DNA from: DATBAT01 sp963824805
Lineage (GTDB): Bacteria; Acidobacteriota; Terriglobia; Terriglobales; Acidobacteriaceae
DNA: 64,000 nt
Direction of reading: 5' to 3'
Assembly: GCA_963824805.1 (NCBI GenBank)
Contig: CAWGQZ010000082.1
Coordinates: 62,001 to 126,000, forward strand
The notes beneath the pieces were generated by a model that made no database searches, was not told the origin of the DNA, and worked only from the letters and a program-made list of their open reading frames with translations. How positions within the stretch are numbered: the first letter of the stretch is position 1; each line of letters opens with the position of its first letter. The position numbers and the translations under genes are program-made. Positions 19,036-27,258 of the stretch are shown here, in pieces.

Positions 19036-20250
19036 GTGGAATTATTTCGCAATTCGAATATAGATTTTCTCGGGAAAAAGTGGTACTTTCTCGCCTTTTC
19101 GCTGGTGTTCAGCGTGGCGGGCGTTCTTTCCATGGCGTTCTGGCATGGAATTCCGCTGGGCGTCGACTTCCGCGGGGGAACGCTGGTTTACGTAAAGTTC
19201 TCGCATACTCCTGACGACAATGGCATTCGCGCGGCTTTACAGCGCGCGGGCTTGCAACGGGAGCAGATTCAGCGTTATGGTGTTCCGTCCAATAACGAGG
19301 TCATTATTGATCTCGATGTTCGGGAGACCAACGAGCAAGCGCTCGACCAGGGTAAAGTTCAGATCATTAACGCGCTGGAGCAAAATGCTCCTCCGGGGAA
19401 ACAGGATCTGAACAATGCCAGCTCTTTGACAATTGAGAACTATTTGCTGGAGAAGGATCCCTTGCGGGCAGGTACCGACGCGCGTCAGAAATACACTGCA
19501 CTGGCGCGTGCGGTTGTCGACTATCGGGACAAGGCTAGAGGCGGTGTGCTGAGCTCACTCGATGAACTGAAGTCTGCGGTCGACCCTTCCGTGGTTGCAT
19601 CTTTGCAGGAAGGATTTTTCACCTCTGACTTCGGAATTCGCAATGTCGAGATCGTTGGTCCGCAGGTTGGTCAGCAGCTCCGCAAGCAGGCTTTACTGGC
19701 AACTCTGTACTCTTTGCTGGGAATGCTGGTGTATCTTGGGTTCCGGTTTGAATGGATTTACGGGGTGGCGGCGGTCGTCACCGTGTTCCACGACACGCTG
19801 ATCACAGTAGGCGCGTTTTCCTTGATGAACAAAGAGATATCTTTGACCGTCATCGCGGCGATCCTGACCCTTATCGGCTACTCGAACAACGACACCATCG
19901 TGATTTTCGATCGTATCCGCGAGAACATCAAATTGATGCGCCGGGAAAAACTTGGGGAAATAGTTAATCGCAGTATCAACCAGACGCTGAGTCGAACCAT
20001 CTTAACGGCTGGATTGACGTTTTTGACCGTCCTGGCGCTTTATCTGTTCGGAGGCGAAGTATTGCATGGATTTTCCTTCGCCCTGGTTGTGGGAATTCTG
20101 ATTGGGACGTATTCTTCGATCGCGATCGCAGCCCCTATCCTGGTGGCCTACCAGGATTGGCGCATCGGCCGTGGCAAGTCAGCGGTAGTAGCCGGCATGG
20201 GTTCTCGGGAACGTGCCGTTGCCGGCAAAAAGTTGCCGGTAAGTCGATGA
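19036..20250 (+). CDS. secF: Protein translocase subunit SecF
   Basis: Inner-membrane partner of SecD. A 404-residue protein starting at GTG 19036 (MELFRNSNIDFLGKKWYF). Conserved blocks are GVDFRGGTLVYVKF, the membrane domain with YLGFRFEWIYGVAAVV, DTLITVGAF and SNNDTIVIFDRIRENIK, followed by INQTLSRTILTAGLTF. The periplasmic segment (about 100-220) is longer than in E. coli SecF, as is usual in acidobacteria. It ends the tgt-yajC-secD-secF run. Confidence 0.95.
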   Translation: MELFRNSNIDFLGKKWYFLAFSLVFSVAGVLSMAFWHGIPLGVDFRGGTLVYVKFSHTPDDNGIRAALQRAGLQREQIQRYGVPSNNEVIIDLDVRETNEQALDQGKVQIINALEQNAPPGKQDLNNASSLTIENYLLEKDPLRAGTDARQKYTALARAVVDYRDKARGGVLSSLDELKSAVDPSVVASLQEGFFTSDFGIRNVEIVGPQVGQQLRKQALLATLYSLLGMLVYLGFRFEWIYGVAAVVTVFHDTLITVGAFSLMNKEISLTVIAAILTLIGYSNNDTIVIFDRIRENIKLMRREKLGEIVNRSINQTLSRTILTAGLTFLTVLALYLFGGEVLHGFSFALVVGILIGTYSSIAIAAPILVAYQDWRIGRGKSAVVAGMGSRERAVAGKKLPVSR

Positions 20251-20355
20251 TTTACAGATAGTTCTTAATTTTCTGGCGCAAAGATTGAATTTGGGAACAA
20301 GCGCTTTGCAGGCGGTGTCTAAATGTACGTAGGGTCTGTGTAGGAGAGAAACCTT

Positions 20356-21099
20356 ATGTTTGAAGACAGCCTCATAGAGTCGGGTAACAAGCTCAAAACA
20401 AAACGGGGAGTGACCACATTCGTATCGTTCCTGTTCCAAGTGGGACTACTGTGCGTCCTGGTCCTCATTCCGCTTCTGTTCACCGAAGCGTTGCCAAAGA
20501 CTCAGCTAATGACATTCTTGGTGGCGCCCCCTCCACCTCCGCCGCCACCGCCACCGCCAGCTATGGCCCCCGTCAAAGTCGTCAAGCAGATCCAGACCGA
20601 CATTGTGAACGGGCAGCTGCGCACACCGACCAAGATTCCTGAAAAAGTACAGATGATTAAGGAAGAAGAGGCGCCTCCGCCAGTAATGGCTTCGAACGGC
20701 GTGGTGGGCGGCGTTCCGGGCGGTGTCCCGGGCGGCCAGATGGGCGGCGTAATCGGCGGTATTATCAATTCCACCCCGGTTGCCGTCCCCAAAGTGGCAA
20801 CCCCCCAGCGTGTACGCGTATCTCAGGGCGTCACTCAGGGTCTGGTGCTTCGACGGATTCAGCCAAATTATCCGCCCCTGGCGCGGCAAGCCCGCATCCA
20901 AGGCGCGGTGGTTTTACAAGCTGAGATCAGCAAAGGCGGGGACATTCAAAACCTGCGTCTCATCAGTGGGCATCCAATGCTGGCTCCCGCAGCCATCGAA
21001 GCGGTAAAGCAGTGGAAGTACAAACCGTACTACCTGAACGGTGAGCCAGTGGAAGTCGAGACCCAAATCACGGTCAACTTCTCGTTGGCCGGTGGCTAG
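20356..21099 (+). CDS. tonB: TonB family energy transducer
   Basis: A 247-residue protein with one N-terminal membrane anchor (about residues 23-45), then a run of 11 prolines, a proline- and glycine-rich periplasmic linker (VGGVPGGVPGG), and a C-terminal TonB domain with the YPPLARQARIQGAVVLQ and AAIEAVKQWKYKPYYLNG signatures. It transmits energy from ExbB/ExbD to outer-membrane receptors. ggagag about eight bases before ATG 20356 supports the start. First gene of the cluster tonB-exbB-exbD-exbD-TPR. Confidence 0.93.
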   Translation: MFEDSLIESGNKLKTKRGVTTFVSFLFQVGLLCVLVLIPLLFTEALPKTQLMTFLVAPPPPPPPPPPPAMAPVKVVKQIQTDIVNGQLRTPTKIPEKVQMIKEEEAPPPVMASNGVVGGVPGGVPGGQMGGVIGGIINSTPVAVPKVATPQRVRVSQGVTQGLVLRRIQPNYPPLARQARIQGAVVLQAEISKGGDIQNLRLISGHPMLAPAAIEAVKQWKYKPYYLNGEPVEVETQITVNFSLAGG

Positions 21100-21124
21100 A
21101 CCGTACAGATTTCCTGCGCGAAGG

Positions 21125-21151
21125 GGCCGCTGACTGTCACACGCAGCGGTC
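21125..21151 (+). promoter_or_regulatory. Hairpin between tonB and exbB
   Basis: ggccgctg (21125-21132) pairs with cagcggtc (21144-21151), 8 bp including one G-U, with an 11-base loop. No U tract follows, so it is not a classical terminator. It may affect mRNA processing or stability. Confidence 0.4.
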
Positions 21152-21233
21152 CTGACGCGATCACGCCTGTAACCGACGTGAAAATTTAGCTTGCACGCGT
21201 ACTTGACCCAGTTCCGAGGAGGAAACGCAACTC

Positions 21234-21992
21234 ATGTTCGTCGCTAATCTAGCAGCACACGCCTTAGTTAACGTGCATACCACGGCAGCCTGGCTCTTCC
21301 AGGAGCAGGGAGCCGTTGGTTGGGACCCGATTTCGCTCTGGAGACAGATGGGAATCCTGGCGAAGATCGTGGTCATCATTCTGTTCATCATGTCTGGCTG
21401 GTCAATCGGCGTCATGATCGACCGCTGGATGGCGTTCAGCGCAGCGCGGAAGCAGTCACGGGCATTCGCTCCCGCGGTTGCCGGAGCGCTCCGCGATGGC
21501 CGCATAGACGAAGCCATCAAGGTCGCCGAACGCAACAAGAAGAGTCACCTGGCCAAGGTGGTGACGGCTGGCCTGATGGAGTTCCGCGCTCACCAGGAAA
21601 GCGGTGAGATTCCGGGAGACACCATTGAAGCCTCCAAGCGCGCCCTGGAGCGCACCGAAGCCATTGTTCATGCCGAGTTGAAGCGCGGCCTGGGCGGACT
21701 GGCTACCATCGGTTCGACCGCTCCCTTCGTGGGACTGTTCGGAACTGTGGTCGGTATTCTGAACGCCTTCCGTGAAATCGCCAACCAGAAGCAGACCGGT
21801 CTGGGCGCGGTCGCCGGCGGTATTTCAGAAGCCCTGGTGACCACCGCAATCGGCTTGTTCGTGGCCATTCCGGCCGTCATGATGTTCAACTACCTGACCG
21901 GCCGCGTGGAAGCGTTCGATGTGGAGATGGACAACTCTTCCAGCGAACTGATCGATTATTTCCTGAAGCGCCGCGGCGTTCGCCGTTCCTAA
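21234..21992 (+). CDS. exbB: MotA/TolQ/ExbB proton channel protein
   Basis: A 252-residue inner-membrane protein with the ExbB/TolQ pattern: a helix at about 40-60 (KIVVIILFIMSGWSIGVMI), a cytoplasmic region (LKRGLGGLATIGSTAPFVG), and two closing helices in LFGTVVGILNAF and LVTTAIGLFVAIPAVMMFNY. It forms the proton channel with ExbD and drives TonB. The start follows gaggagg. ExbB is preferred over TolQ because of the neighbouring tonB. Confidence 0.92.
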   Translation: MFVANLAAHALVNVHTTAAWLFQEQGAVGWDPISLWRQMGILAKIVVIILFIMSGWSIGVMIDRWMAFSAARKQSRAFAPAVAGALRDGRIDEAIKVAERNKKSHLAKVVTAGLMEFRAHQESGEIPGDTIEASKRALERTEAIVHAELKRGLGGLATIGSTAPFVGLFGTVVGILNAFREIANQKQTGLGAVAGGISEALVTTAIGLFVAIPAVMMFNYLTGRVEAFDVEMDNSSSELIDYFLKRRGVRRS

Positions 21993-22028
21993 TTCGAACT
22001 GGCTGAATGCTCTTGCCTGAGTTGCTGA

Positions 22029-22057
22029 TCTGGCGCCGGGTTCCTCCCGGCGCCAGA
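22029..22057 (+). promoter_or_regulatory. Strong hairpin between exbB and exbD
   Basis: A perfect 12-bp stem: tctggcgccggg (22029-22040), loop ttcct, cccggcgccaga (22046-22057). Followed by ctcctctaaccc, not a T run, so an mRNA stability or processing element is more likely than a terminator. Confidence 0.55.
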
Positions 22058-22100
22058 CTCCTCTAACCCAGCAAGTGGTCCAGCCGGAGGCAGAAACTAT

Positions 22101-22559
22101 ATGGCAATCGCAAAGCGAAACGAAGGCAAGAACGTTAATTCGAACATCAACGTCACGCCCATGGTGGATGTGATGCTGGTGTTGCTGATTATCTTCATGG
22201 TCATCACGCCCATGTTGCAGCACGGCGTCAGCGTTGACATGGCGAAAGTTAACAATCCTGAACAAATGCCGGATGCCGACAAGGAAGATGCCTTGATCGT
22301 GGCCGTTATGCGCGACGGAAAGATTTTCTTCGGCAACGACCAGCTTCCCGTTGACCAGCTGACCAACAAAGTGAAAGATCGTCTGGCCAACAAGACCGAC
22401 AAGCGGGTCTACGTAAAAGCTGATGCTCGCGCCAAGTTTGGCGCGGTGGTAGGCGTGGTGGATAATGTCCGCGCTGCCGGCGTCGATCAGTTGGGACTGT
22501 TGACCGACCAGAACCAGAAGAAAACCGCTCCCGCAGCTCCAGCTCCAGCGGGACAGTAA
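22101..22559 (+). CDS. exbD: Biopolymer transport protein ExbD (first copy)
   Basis: A 152-residue protein with one N-terminal transmembrane helix containing the conserved proton-carrying Asp in NVTPMVDVMLVLLIIFMV. The periplasmic domain has VYVKADARAKFGAVVGVVDN, and the tail is Ala/Pro rich. It works with the ExbB encoded upstream. A second exbD follows after 25 bases; two ExbD paralogues in one cluster are common in acidobacteria and may form a heteromeric stator. Confidence 0.92.
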   Translation: MAIAKRNEGKNVNSNINVTPMVDVMLVLLIIFMVITPMLQHGVSVDMAKVNNPEQMPDADKEDALIVAVMRDGKIFFGNDQLPVDQLTNKVKDRLANKTDKRVYVKADARAKFGAVVGVVDNVRAAGVDQLGLLTDQNQKKTAPAAPAPAGQ

Positions 22560-22584
22560 GATTTAAGAATTCGAGGATAACTCT

Positions 22585-23028
22585 ATGGGTATGTCTGCAG
22601 GTGGTGCCAGTGGCGGTCAGAACGCCGACATGAACGTCACCCCGCTGATTGATGTACTGCTGGTCTTGCTGATCATTTTCATGGTGATCACGCCTTTGTC
22701 ACCCAAGGGCTTGGATGCCCTGGTTCCACAACCGCCTCCGCCAAACGCCCCCAAGAACAATACTCCGGACCGCACCATTGTGGTCCAGTTGATCGACCGT
22801 GGCGCAGGTCAGGAGCCCGCTCTTAAGATTAACCAGGACGACGTGACTTGGGATAATCTGGAGGGCCGCCTGGCTGACATCTTCAAGGCGCGTGCCGAGA
22901 AGGTAATGTTTGTGAAGGGTGATGACGCGGTGGCGTTTGCCAATGTGGCCAACGTGATTGACATTGCCCATGCCGCAGGCGTCGACAAAGTAGGATTAAT
23001 CACCGCCAAGATTGAAGCTGGCGGCTAA
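22585..23028 (+). CDS. exbD: Biopolymer transport protein ExbD (second copy)
   Basis: A 147-residue paralogue of the preceding ExbD, with the same membrane motif NVTPLIDVLLVLLIIFMVI and periplasmic ExbD fold (VMFKVGD-like region VMFVKGDDAVAFANVANVID). It differs in a proline-rich segment after the helix (PQPPPPNAPKNN). ATG 22585 is preceded by gaggataactct. Co-transcribed with exbB and the first exbD. Confidence 0.92.
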   Translation: MGMSAGGASGGQNADMNVTPLIDVLLVLLIIFMVITPLSPKGLDALVPQPPPPNAPKNNTPDRTIVVQLIDRGAGQEPALKINQDDVTWDNLEGRLADIFKARAEKVMFVKGDDAVAFANVANVIDIAHAAGVDKVGLITAKIEAGG

Positions 23029-23047
23029 ACAGGTTAGGTTCTGAGGG

Positions 23048-23074
23048 AGTGCCGCGGGGAAGACTCGCGGCACT
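23048..23074 (+). promoter_or_regulatory. Hairpin between exbD2 and the TPR gene
   Basis: A perfect 9-bp stem, agtgccgcg (23048-23056), loop gggaagact, cgcggcact (23066-23074). No T run follows. Third intercistronic hairpin in this cluster. Confidence 0.45.
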
Positions 23075-23118
23075 ATGCCTGTCGGTCGTGCACCGGCGGC
23101 AAAGGGGGATTGATATCC

Positions 23119-23931
23119 ATGAAGAACAGCCTACGAGTGCTGGCACTGGTTTCCCTGGGCTTGGCGCTATTGGCTACCGCTGGTTGCGACAAGCTGCGGG
23201 CGCGCGACCAATTGAACAAGGGCGTTCAAGCCTACAAAAGCGCGAAGTACGAAGAGGCGATCGGCCACTTCCAGCAGGCGGTTTCACTTGATCCCAGCCT
23301 GCTTAATGCGCGCCTGTATCTGGCTACCGCATTTGCCCAGCAATATATTCCAGGCGCCGACACTCCGGACAACAACCGCATGGGTGAACAGGCCATCGAT
23401 CAATACAAGTCGGTGCTGGAGCACGATGCCAAGAACGTAAATAGCATCAAGGGAATCGCCTACCTGTATCTCCAGATGAAACGCTTCGACGACGCCAAAA
23501 CCTACTACCGTAAGGCGATTGAAGCCGATCCCAACGATCCCGAGCCCTACTACTCCATCGCCGTCATCGACTGGACCCAGTCCTACCAGCCCCGCATGGA
23601 AGAACGCGCCAAGCTGGGCCTGAAGCCGGAAGAGAGGCTGAAGGACAAGAAGGTTTGCGAGGGCTTGCGGGACGCTCACCAGGACGTCGTGAAAGACGGC
23701 ATCAGCATGCTTGACCAGGCGCTTAAGCTGCGTCCTGACTACGACGATGCCATGGCCTACATGAACCTGATGTACCGGGAAAAGGCCGATCTCGAGTGCG
23801 ACGACGCTGCCGCCAACGCCGCTGATCTTAAGACTGCCGATGAGTGGGTGGACAAAACCATGGCTACCAAGAAAGCCAAACTGGAAAAGCAGCCGGGCAA
23901 CACCGGCATCACCATGCAGCCGAACCAGTAA
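23119..23931 (+). CDS. TPR lipoprotein of the Ton cluster
   Basis: A 270-residue protein. The N-terminus MKNSLRVLALVSLGLALLATAGCDK is a lipoprotein signal with Cys after LATAG. It is followed by TPR units (AYKSAKYEEAIGHFQQAV, MKRFDDAKTYYRKAIEADP, SMLDQALKLRPDYDDAMAY). Probably anchored in the outer or inner membrane facing the periplasm. Its position as last gene of the tonB-exbB-exbD-exbD run suggests a structural role near the Ton machinery. ATG 23119 is chosen because ggggga lies nine bases upstream; an earlier TTG at 23110 is unlikely. A terminator follows at 23950. Confidence 0.87.
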   Translation: MKNSLRVLALVSLGLALLATAGCDKLRARDQLNKGVQAYKSAKYEEAIGHFQQAVSLDPSLLNARLYLATAFAQQYIPGADTPDNNRMGEQAIDQYKSVLEHDAKNVNSIKGIAYLYLQMKRFDDAKTYYRKAIEADPNDPEPYYSIAVIDWTQSYQPRMEERAKLGLKPEERLKDKKVCEGLRDAHQDVVKDGISMLDQALKLRPDYDDAMAYMNLMYREKADLECDDAAANAADLKTADEWVDKTMATKKAKLEKQPGNTGITMQPNQ

Positions 23932-23949
23932 AGTTACTCGTTGCTAAAG

Positions 23950-23980
23950 GCCTCTTCCGTGAGGAAGGGGCTTTTGCTTT
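23950..23980 (+). terminator. Intrinsic terminator after the Ton cluster
   Basis: A 9-bp stem gcctcttcc (23950-23958), loop gtga, ggaaggggc (23963-23971) with one G-U, followed by ttttgcttt. It lies 18 bases after the TPR lipoprotein stop. Confidence 0.75.
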
Positions 23981-24086
23981 ATCGGGATACCCCGGATTTT
24001 CGATTTCGTAACATTCCTCTTCCTCAAAGATGCGACGGCGTGCCGGGATTTATGTTTTCCGGGCTGGTCTTCCAGGGGGATCTCGG

Positions 24087-24236
24087 GTGGACGAGAAAAA
24101 GCGCAGCTTGCAGGAAGTCTGTGAACTAGCCATCAAGGAATACAACGAGGAAAAACTAAGCGAACTCGTGGAAGAAATGCTTGAGCTTCTAAGCGAAGCC
24201 CAGAAGCAAAGGAAGGACCCTCCGGCGTCAGAATAG
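24087..24236 (+). CDS. Small helical protein (49 aa)
   Basis: GTG at 24087 is preceded by caggggga at good spacing. The product VDEKKRSLQEVCELAIKEYN then EEKLSELVEEMLELLSEAQ is almost all amphipathic helix. I believe it belongs to a family of roughly 50-residue acidobacterial proteins with the pattern LCEQAAVEQDPEKLMELV; a related helix occurs at 35430-35894. No function known. Confidence 0.55.
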   Translation: MDEKKRSLQEVCELAIKEYNEEKLSELVEEMLELLSEAQKQRKDPPASE

Positions 24237-24300
24237 CGCACGTTGGGAGATAGAGCTGTAGGGATGGGTGCCGACCTCCAACAAGGCCCAGTCCTAAAGA

Positions 24301-25185
24301 TTATCGTTTGTCTTGTACGAGCTTCAGTCCGTCATTCTGGAGGATGCGCTTTACCTGATTGCGGGCGTGGACCGACCAAGGGCCAGAGGTATCCAGCTTG
24401 ACGTAGGCACGCCAATGCTTGAGAGCCTTGCGCGGCTCGCGGACCTTCTCATAGGCGAGCGCGAGGTTGTAGTGGGCATCGGCGTAGGTGGGAGCCAGTT
24501 GCAGCGCGGTCTCGTAGGTCTGGATCGCTTCCTTGACCCTGCCCGTCTCATCCAGCACATTACCCAGGTCAAAATAGGCGAGGGCATAGCGCGGGTCGGC
24601 TTCGATCGCGCGGCGGTAGTGCTTCTCCGCCTGCATATGATCCTGGCGGTTGTAATAGAGCGTGCCTAGATTGATGTGCGCTGCCGCATGATTGGGGTCG
24701 ATCGCCAGCACCTTCTCATAGGCGGCGACGGCTTCGTCCTGAGCGGAAGGATCGTCTTCAAACGCGATACCCCGCGCGAACATCTGGGAGACGTCCTGGG
24801 CGTCGGGCTCCGGCCGCACCAGCGTGAGTGGCTTGCTGCTGACGACTTCCGCGGGAGCAAAATCGAACATGAACTGTCCGGCAATTGGCTCGACGACTTT
24901 GCCTTCGTGACGGAAGGCAACCCGGTGTCCGGTCGTAAACGTGCCCGCTTCGAGGAACGGATTTGCCATTCCGGAGGCTTGCTTCTGCATGGCGGTGATG
25001 GACTGACGGATGACCGCGGGGCGAACCCGCTGAGCGCAAAGATCCCGCACCTTCTTTACCTGAAGTAAGTCAAAAAAGGAGTACGTCTCTGCGGCAGCCA
25101 CCAGTTCCGCCTTTTCCCAGGCTGTCAACTGACGGGCCGTGAGCCGAAGGATTCTCAGCAGATCCGCACGACTATATCGGTACAC
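24301..25185 (-). CDS. MerR-type HTH and TPR protein
   Basis: A 294-residue protein joining an N-terminal winged-helix of MerR type (YSRADLLRILRLTARQLTAWEKAELV; SFFDLLQVKKVRDLCAQRV) to a linker and at least three TPR repeats in the C-terminal half (AVAAYEKVLAIDPNHAAAHI, AEKHYRRAIEADPRYALAYF, AIQTYETALQLAPTYADAHY). It probably binds DNA or a regulator and uses the TPRs for protein contact. The start is GTG 25185. It faces away from the phosphoesterase gene only in spacing (109-base gap, same strand). The role is unknown. Confidence 0.8.
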   Translation of the reverse strand: MYRYSRADLLRILRLTARQLTAWEKAELVAAAETYSFFDLLQVKKVRDLCAQRVRPAVIRQSITAMQKQASGMANPFLEAGTFTTGHRVAFRHEGKVVEPIAGQFMFDFAPAEVVSSKPLTLVRPEPDAQDVSQMFARGIAFEDDPSAQDEAVAAYEKVLAIDPNHAAAHINLGTLYYNRQDHMQAEKHYRRAIEADPRYALAYFDLGNVLDETGRVKEAIQTYETALQLAPTYADAHYNLALAYEKVREPRKALKHWRAYVKLDTSGPWSVHARNQVKRILQNDGLKLVQDKR

Positions 25186-25293
25186 GATTGTAGGGAACTC
25201 TGGTTACATTATCCAAAAGCGAAGCTGTGATTGGCAAGTGGAAATCAGGGCGAGGAGCATCTGTTTGGTCACTGCAACTCCAACACTGCAGTT

Positions 25294-26244
25294 TTACTGG
25301 GTAAAGAACTCATCCATTTCGGGAGCGTTGGCGCTGGCTCCCGGATAGGTCGTGACCCCCAGTGACTTCAACAACAATCGTAACGTGCTCTCGTGCTGGA
25401 AAAATGTCCCAGATTGATATTGCTTCTTGACGAAAGGGCTAACCACCACAGCCGCAACTCGGCCCCCGCCATGGGCTGCGTCCGATGTTTGCGCTTCATC
25501 GAACACAATAACCAGCAGTCCGTTTTTCTGAAACGTCGGGCTGGTGATCAGCGGATTAATGTTGTTCTTCAGCCAGGTGTCGGCTTGCGCGAGGGTGCCG
25601 TCGTGCGCGTCATCATCCAAATTAGGAGCCACAAATGAAAAGTCGGGGAGCTGGTTCGCTGCTAAATCGGCACTAAACTGAGAGAAGGGTACAAGATTGT
25701 TCGCCTCGCTCGTACCCACCACATCGGAGAGGTAAGCATAGGGATTGTGGTGCTTGGAATAAGGCAGCACGTCCCCCCCGGTGTAGCCGACCGAGGGAAG
25801 GCCCTCCGCGTAGGACTTCCAGGTTTTTCCCGCCGCGATCAGTTCTCTCACCACATTGTCATCGGAAACCATCCCGGCGAAATTGTCATCACTGGGGGTG
25901 GTCTTGCCAGTGGTCAGCATGAAGTAGTTGCCGATGGAAGGATGAATGTTTGCGAAATATTGGGTGGCAAGTCCGTATTGGCTGGCCAGGCCGTTCAGAT
26001 AGGGCATGGCAGAATTGCCGACCACATCCGTGTACCCGTGATTTTCCTCCACCAGCAATACCACGTGCCCGAACGGTGGTGGGCCCGATCCGCCACCGCC
26101 GCCTGGGGGCGGGTTCGGGGTTGGATCGGGAGTTGGGGTGGGCGGTTGAGTTGGTGTGGTCGGGCTCGAGCCCCCTCCGCATGAGATAGCGGCAAGGAGA
26201 GCCACCCACAGCATCAGTTCCCGAAGCCTTAACGGACGCCCCAT
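25294..26244 (-). CDS. Phosphoesterase-family lipoprotein (AcpA/phospholipase C-like)
   Basis: A 316-residue exported protein of the alkaline-phosphatase-like phosphoesterase family (acid phosphatase AcpA, phospholipase C). The signal peptide ends at the lipobox AAISCGGG, then a Thr/Pro/Gly linker (residues 25-58). Catalytic-domain motifs: HVVLLVEENHGYTDV (metal-binding Glu-Asn), HPSIGNYFMLTTG, FSFVAPNLDDDAHDG, LVIVFDEA and a late His-Glu (FFQHESTLRLLL). It probably hydrolyses phosphate esters in the periplasm or at the cell surface. A PhoU-like gene lies upstream on the other strand. Confidence 0.87.
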   Translation of the reverse strand: MGRPLRLRELMLWVALLAAISCGGGSSPTTPTQPPTPTPDPTPNPPPGGGGGSGPPPFGHVVLLVEENHGYTDVVGNSAMPYLNGLASQYGLATQYFANIHPSIGNYFMLTTGKTTPSDDNFAGMVSDDNVVRELIAAGKTWKSYAEGLPSVGYTGGDVLPYSKHHNPYAYLSDVVGTSEANNLVPFSQFSADLAANQLPDFSFVAPNLDDDAHDGTLAQADTWLKNNINPLITSPTFQKNGLLVIVFDEAQTSDAAHGGGRVAAVVVSPFVKKQYQSGTFFQHESTLRLLLKSLGVTTYPGASANAPEMDEFFTQ

Positions 26245-26546
26245 TTCCCGGAAATGTAAGATGTCACGTGTCGGGCGAGGTTGTCCCTGAGCTCCGCCCG
26301 GGGTCGGCCTTTTAAGTGCCTTTTCCCTGAAAGGGCGAAAGAAGAATCATCAGGTGCTTTCCTCCTCTCTTTGAGGGCTATCCAGATACGTTGATCTAAC
26401 CCAGCGCTGACGCGCTGGGCCGCGGGCTTCGAGGCCACCCCGATTGATGGTTTGCATTCGAGCTGTTGAATATGACATTGGAGGAAGATCTTTTCACAAA
26501 CTTTTAATTTAAGTCTTCACCTCGTGGGAAGTTGCTGAGCAGTATC
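26245..26546. other. Divergent spacer between phosphoesterase and phoU-like genes
   Basis: 302 bases without a gene. It holds the palindrome at 26400-26419 and an AT-rich stretch at 26490-26520 (cacaaacttttaatttaag) that probably contains the promoter of the PhoU-like gene. I looked for a Pho box here and could not support one. Confidence 0.35.
26400..26419. repeat. Short perfect palindrome
   Basis: cccagcgc, loop tgac, gcgctggg: a perfect 8-bp hairpin in the divergent spacer. It is probably one of the dispersed GC-rich palindromes also seen near 2436 and 10950. Confidence 0.5.
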
Positions 26547-27224
26547 ATGATGGCGACCATGAAGCGCGCTTCCGTCCAACGCACCTCCACCAAAGAATTG
26601 ATCTCCCTCGTGGAACAGGCTTGCCTGGTGGCGAAGGACGCCGCCACCAACCTGCTCGATTACATTGAAAACTCCTCCAAAATGGCGTTGCTCGCAGTGC
26701 GGGACTGCGAAAAGGAACTCGATCGCATGGAGCGGCTGGTTGACCAGAAGATTACCAGCGCCATCACCGAGGTGAGCGAGAACGAAGCCCGCCAGTTGCT
26801 CGCTTGCCTGAAGTTCATCATCGATCTGGAGCGTATTGGCGATCTAACCTGGTCCGTCGCGCAAAGGCTGCAAGCTCTGGTGGTGCGCCGCGCCGCGGAT
26901 GACGACCACGACCTGGCGGCCATGGCACGCATGCTGGAAGGAGTGCTCGACCGCATTTACCAGGGTTTCGTAAAGCGGGACCTCGCCTCCGCCACCTGGG
27001 TGTTGCAGCAGGATCCGCGAATGGACCAAACCTATCGCTCCCTCTTTAACCGTCACTTGCAAGGCAGTGACCGCCGCCGCCGCGAATACAGCACTAACCT
27101 GCTGTTGATGGCGCAAGCCCTGGAGCGCGCGGGAGATCATGCCAAGAACCTCGGCGAAGAATTGTTTCACTTGGTAGAAGGACGCAGTGTCCGTCACGAG
27201 CGCAAGAAAAGTCAGACGGCGTGA
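26547..27224 (+). CDS. PhoU-domain protein
   Basis: A 225-residue all-helical protein with two PhoU repeats: the first includes SLVEQACLVAKDAATNLLDY and LLACLKFIIDLERIGDLTWSV, the second has YSTNLLLMAQALERAGDHAKNLGE. The Glu-Arg-Gly/Ile-Asp motifs (DLERIGD, ALERAGDHA) are the metal-binding signatures of PhoU, the phosphate-uptake regulator. No pst or phoR/phoB genes are in the window, so its link to phosphate signalling is from the family only. The start is uncertain among ATGs at 26547, 26550 and 26559. Confidence 0.85.
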   Translation: MMATMKRASVQRTSTKELISLVEQACLVAKDAATNLLDYIENSSKMALLAVRDCEKELDRMERLVDQKITSAITEVSENEARQLLACLKFIIDLERIGDLTWSVAQRLQALVVRRAADDDHDLAAMARMLEGVLDRIYQGFVKRDLASATWVLQQDPRMDQTYRSLFNRHLQGSDRRRREYSTNLLLMAQALERAGDHAKNLGEELFHLVEGRSVRHERKKSQTA

Positions 27225-27258
27225 GGTGCGGTAATAACTTACGGCCTTGCCAGTGGGG

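Noticed and set aside
20528..20562. Proline-codon run as a microsatellite
   Set aside because: It encodes the normal proline linker of TonB and is in frame.
26460..26530. Pho box before the PhoU-like gene
   Set aside because: AT-rich but no clear pair of 7-base direct repeats at the right spacing.
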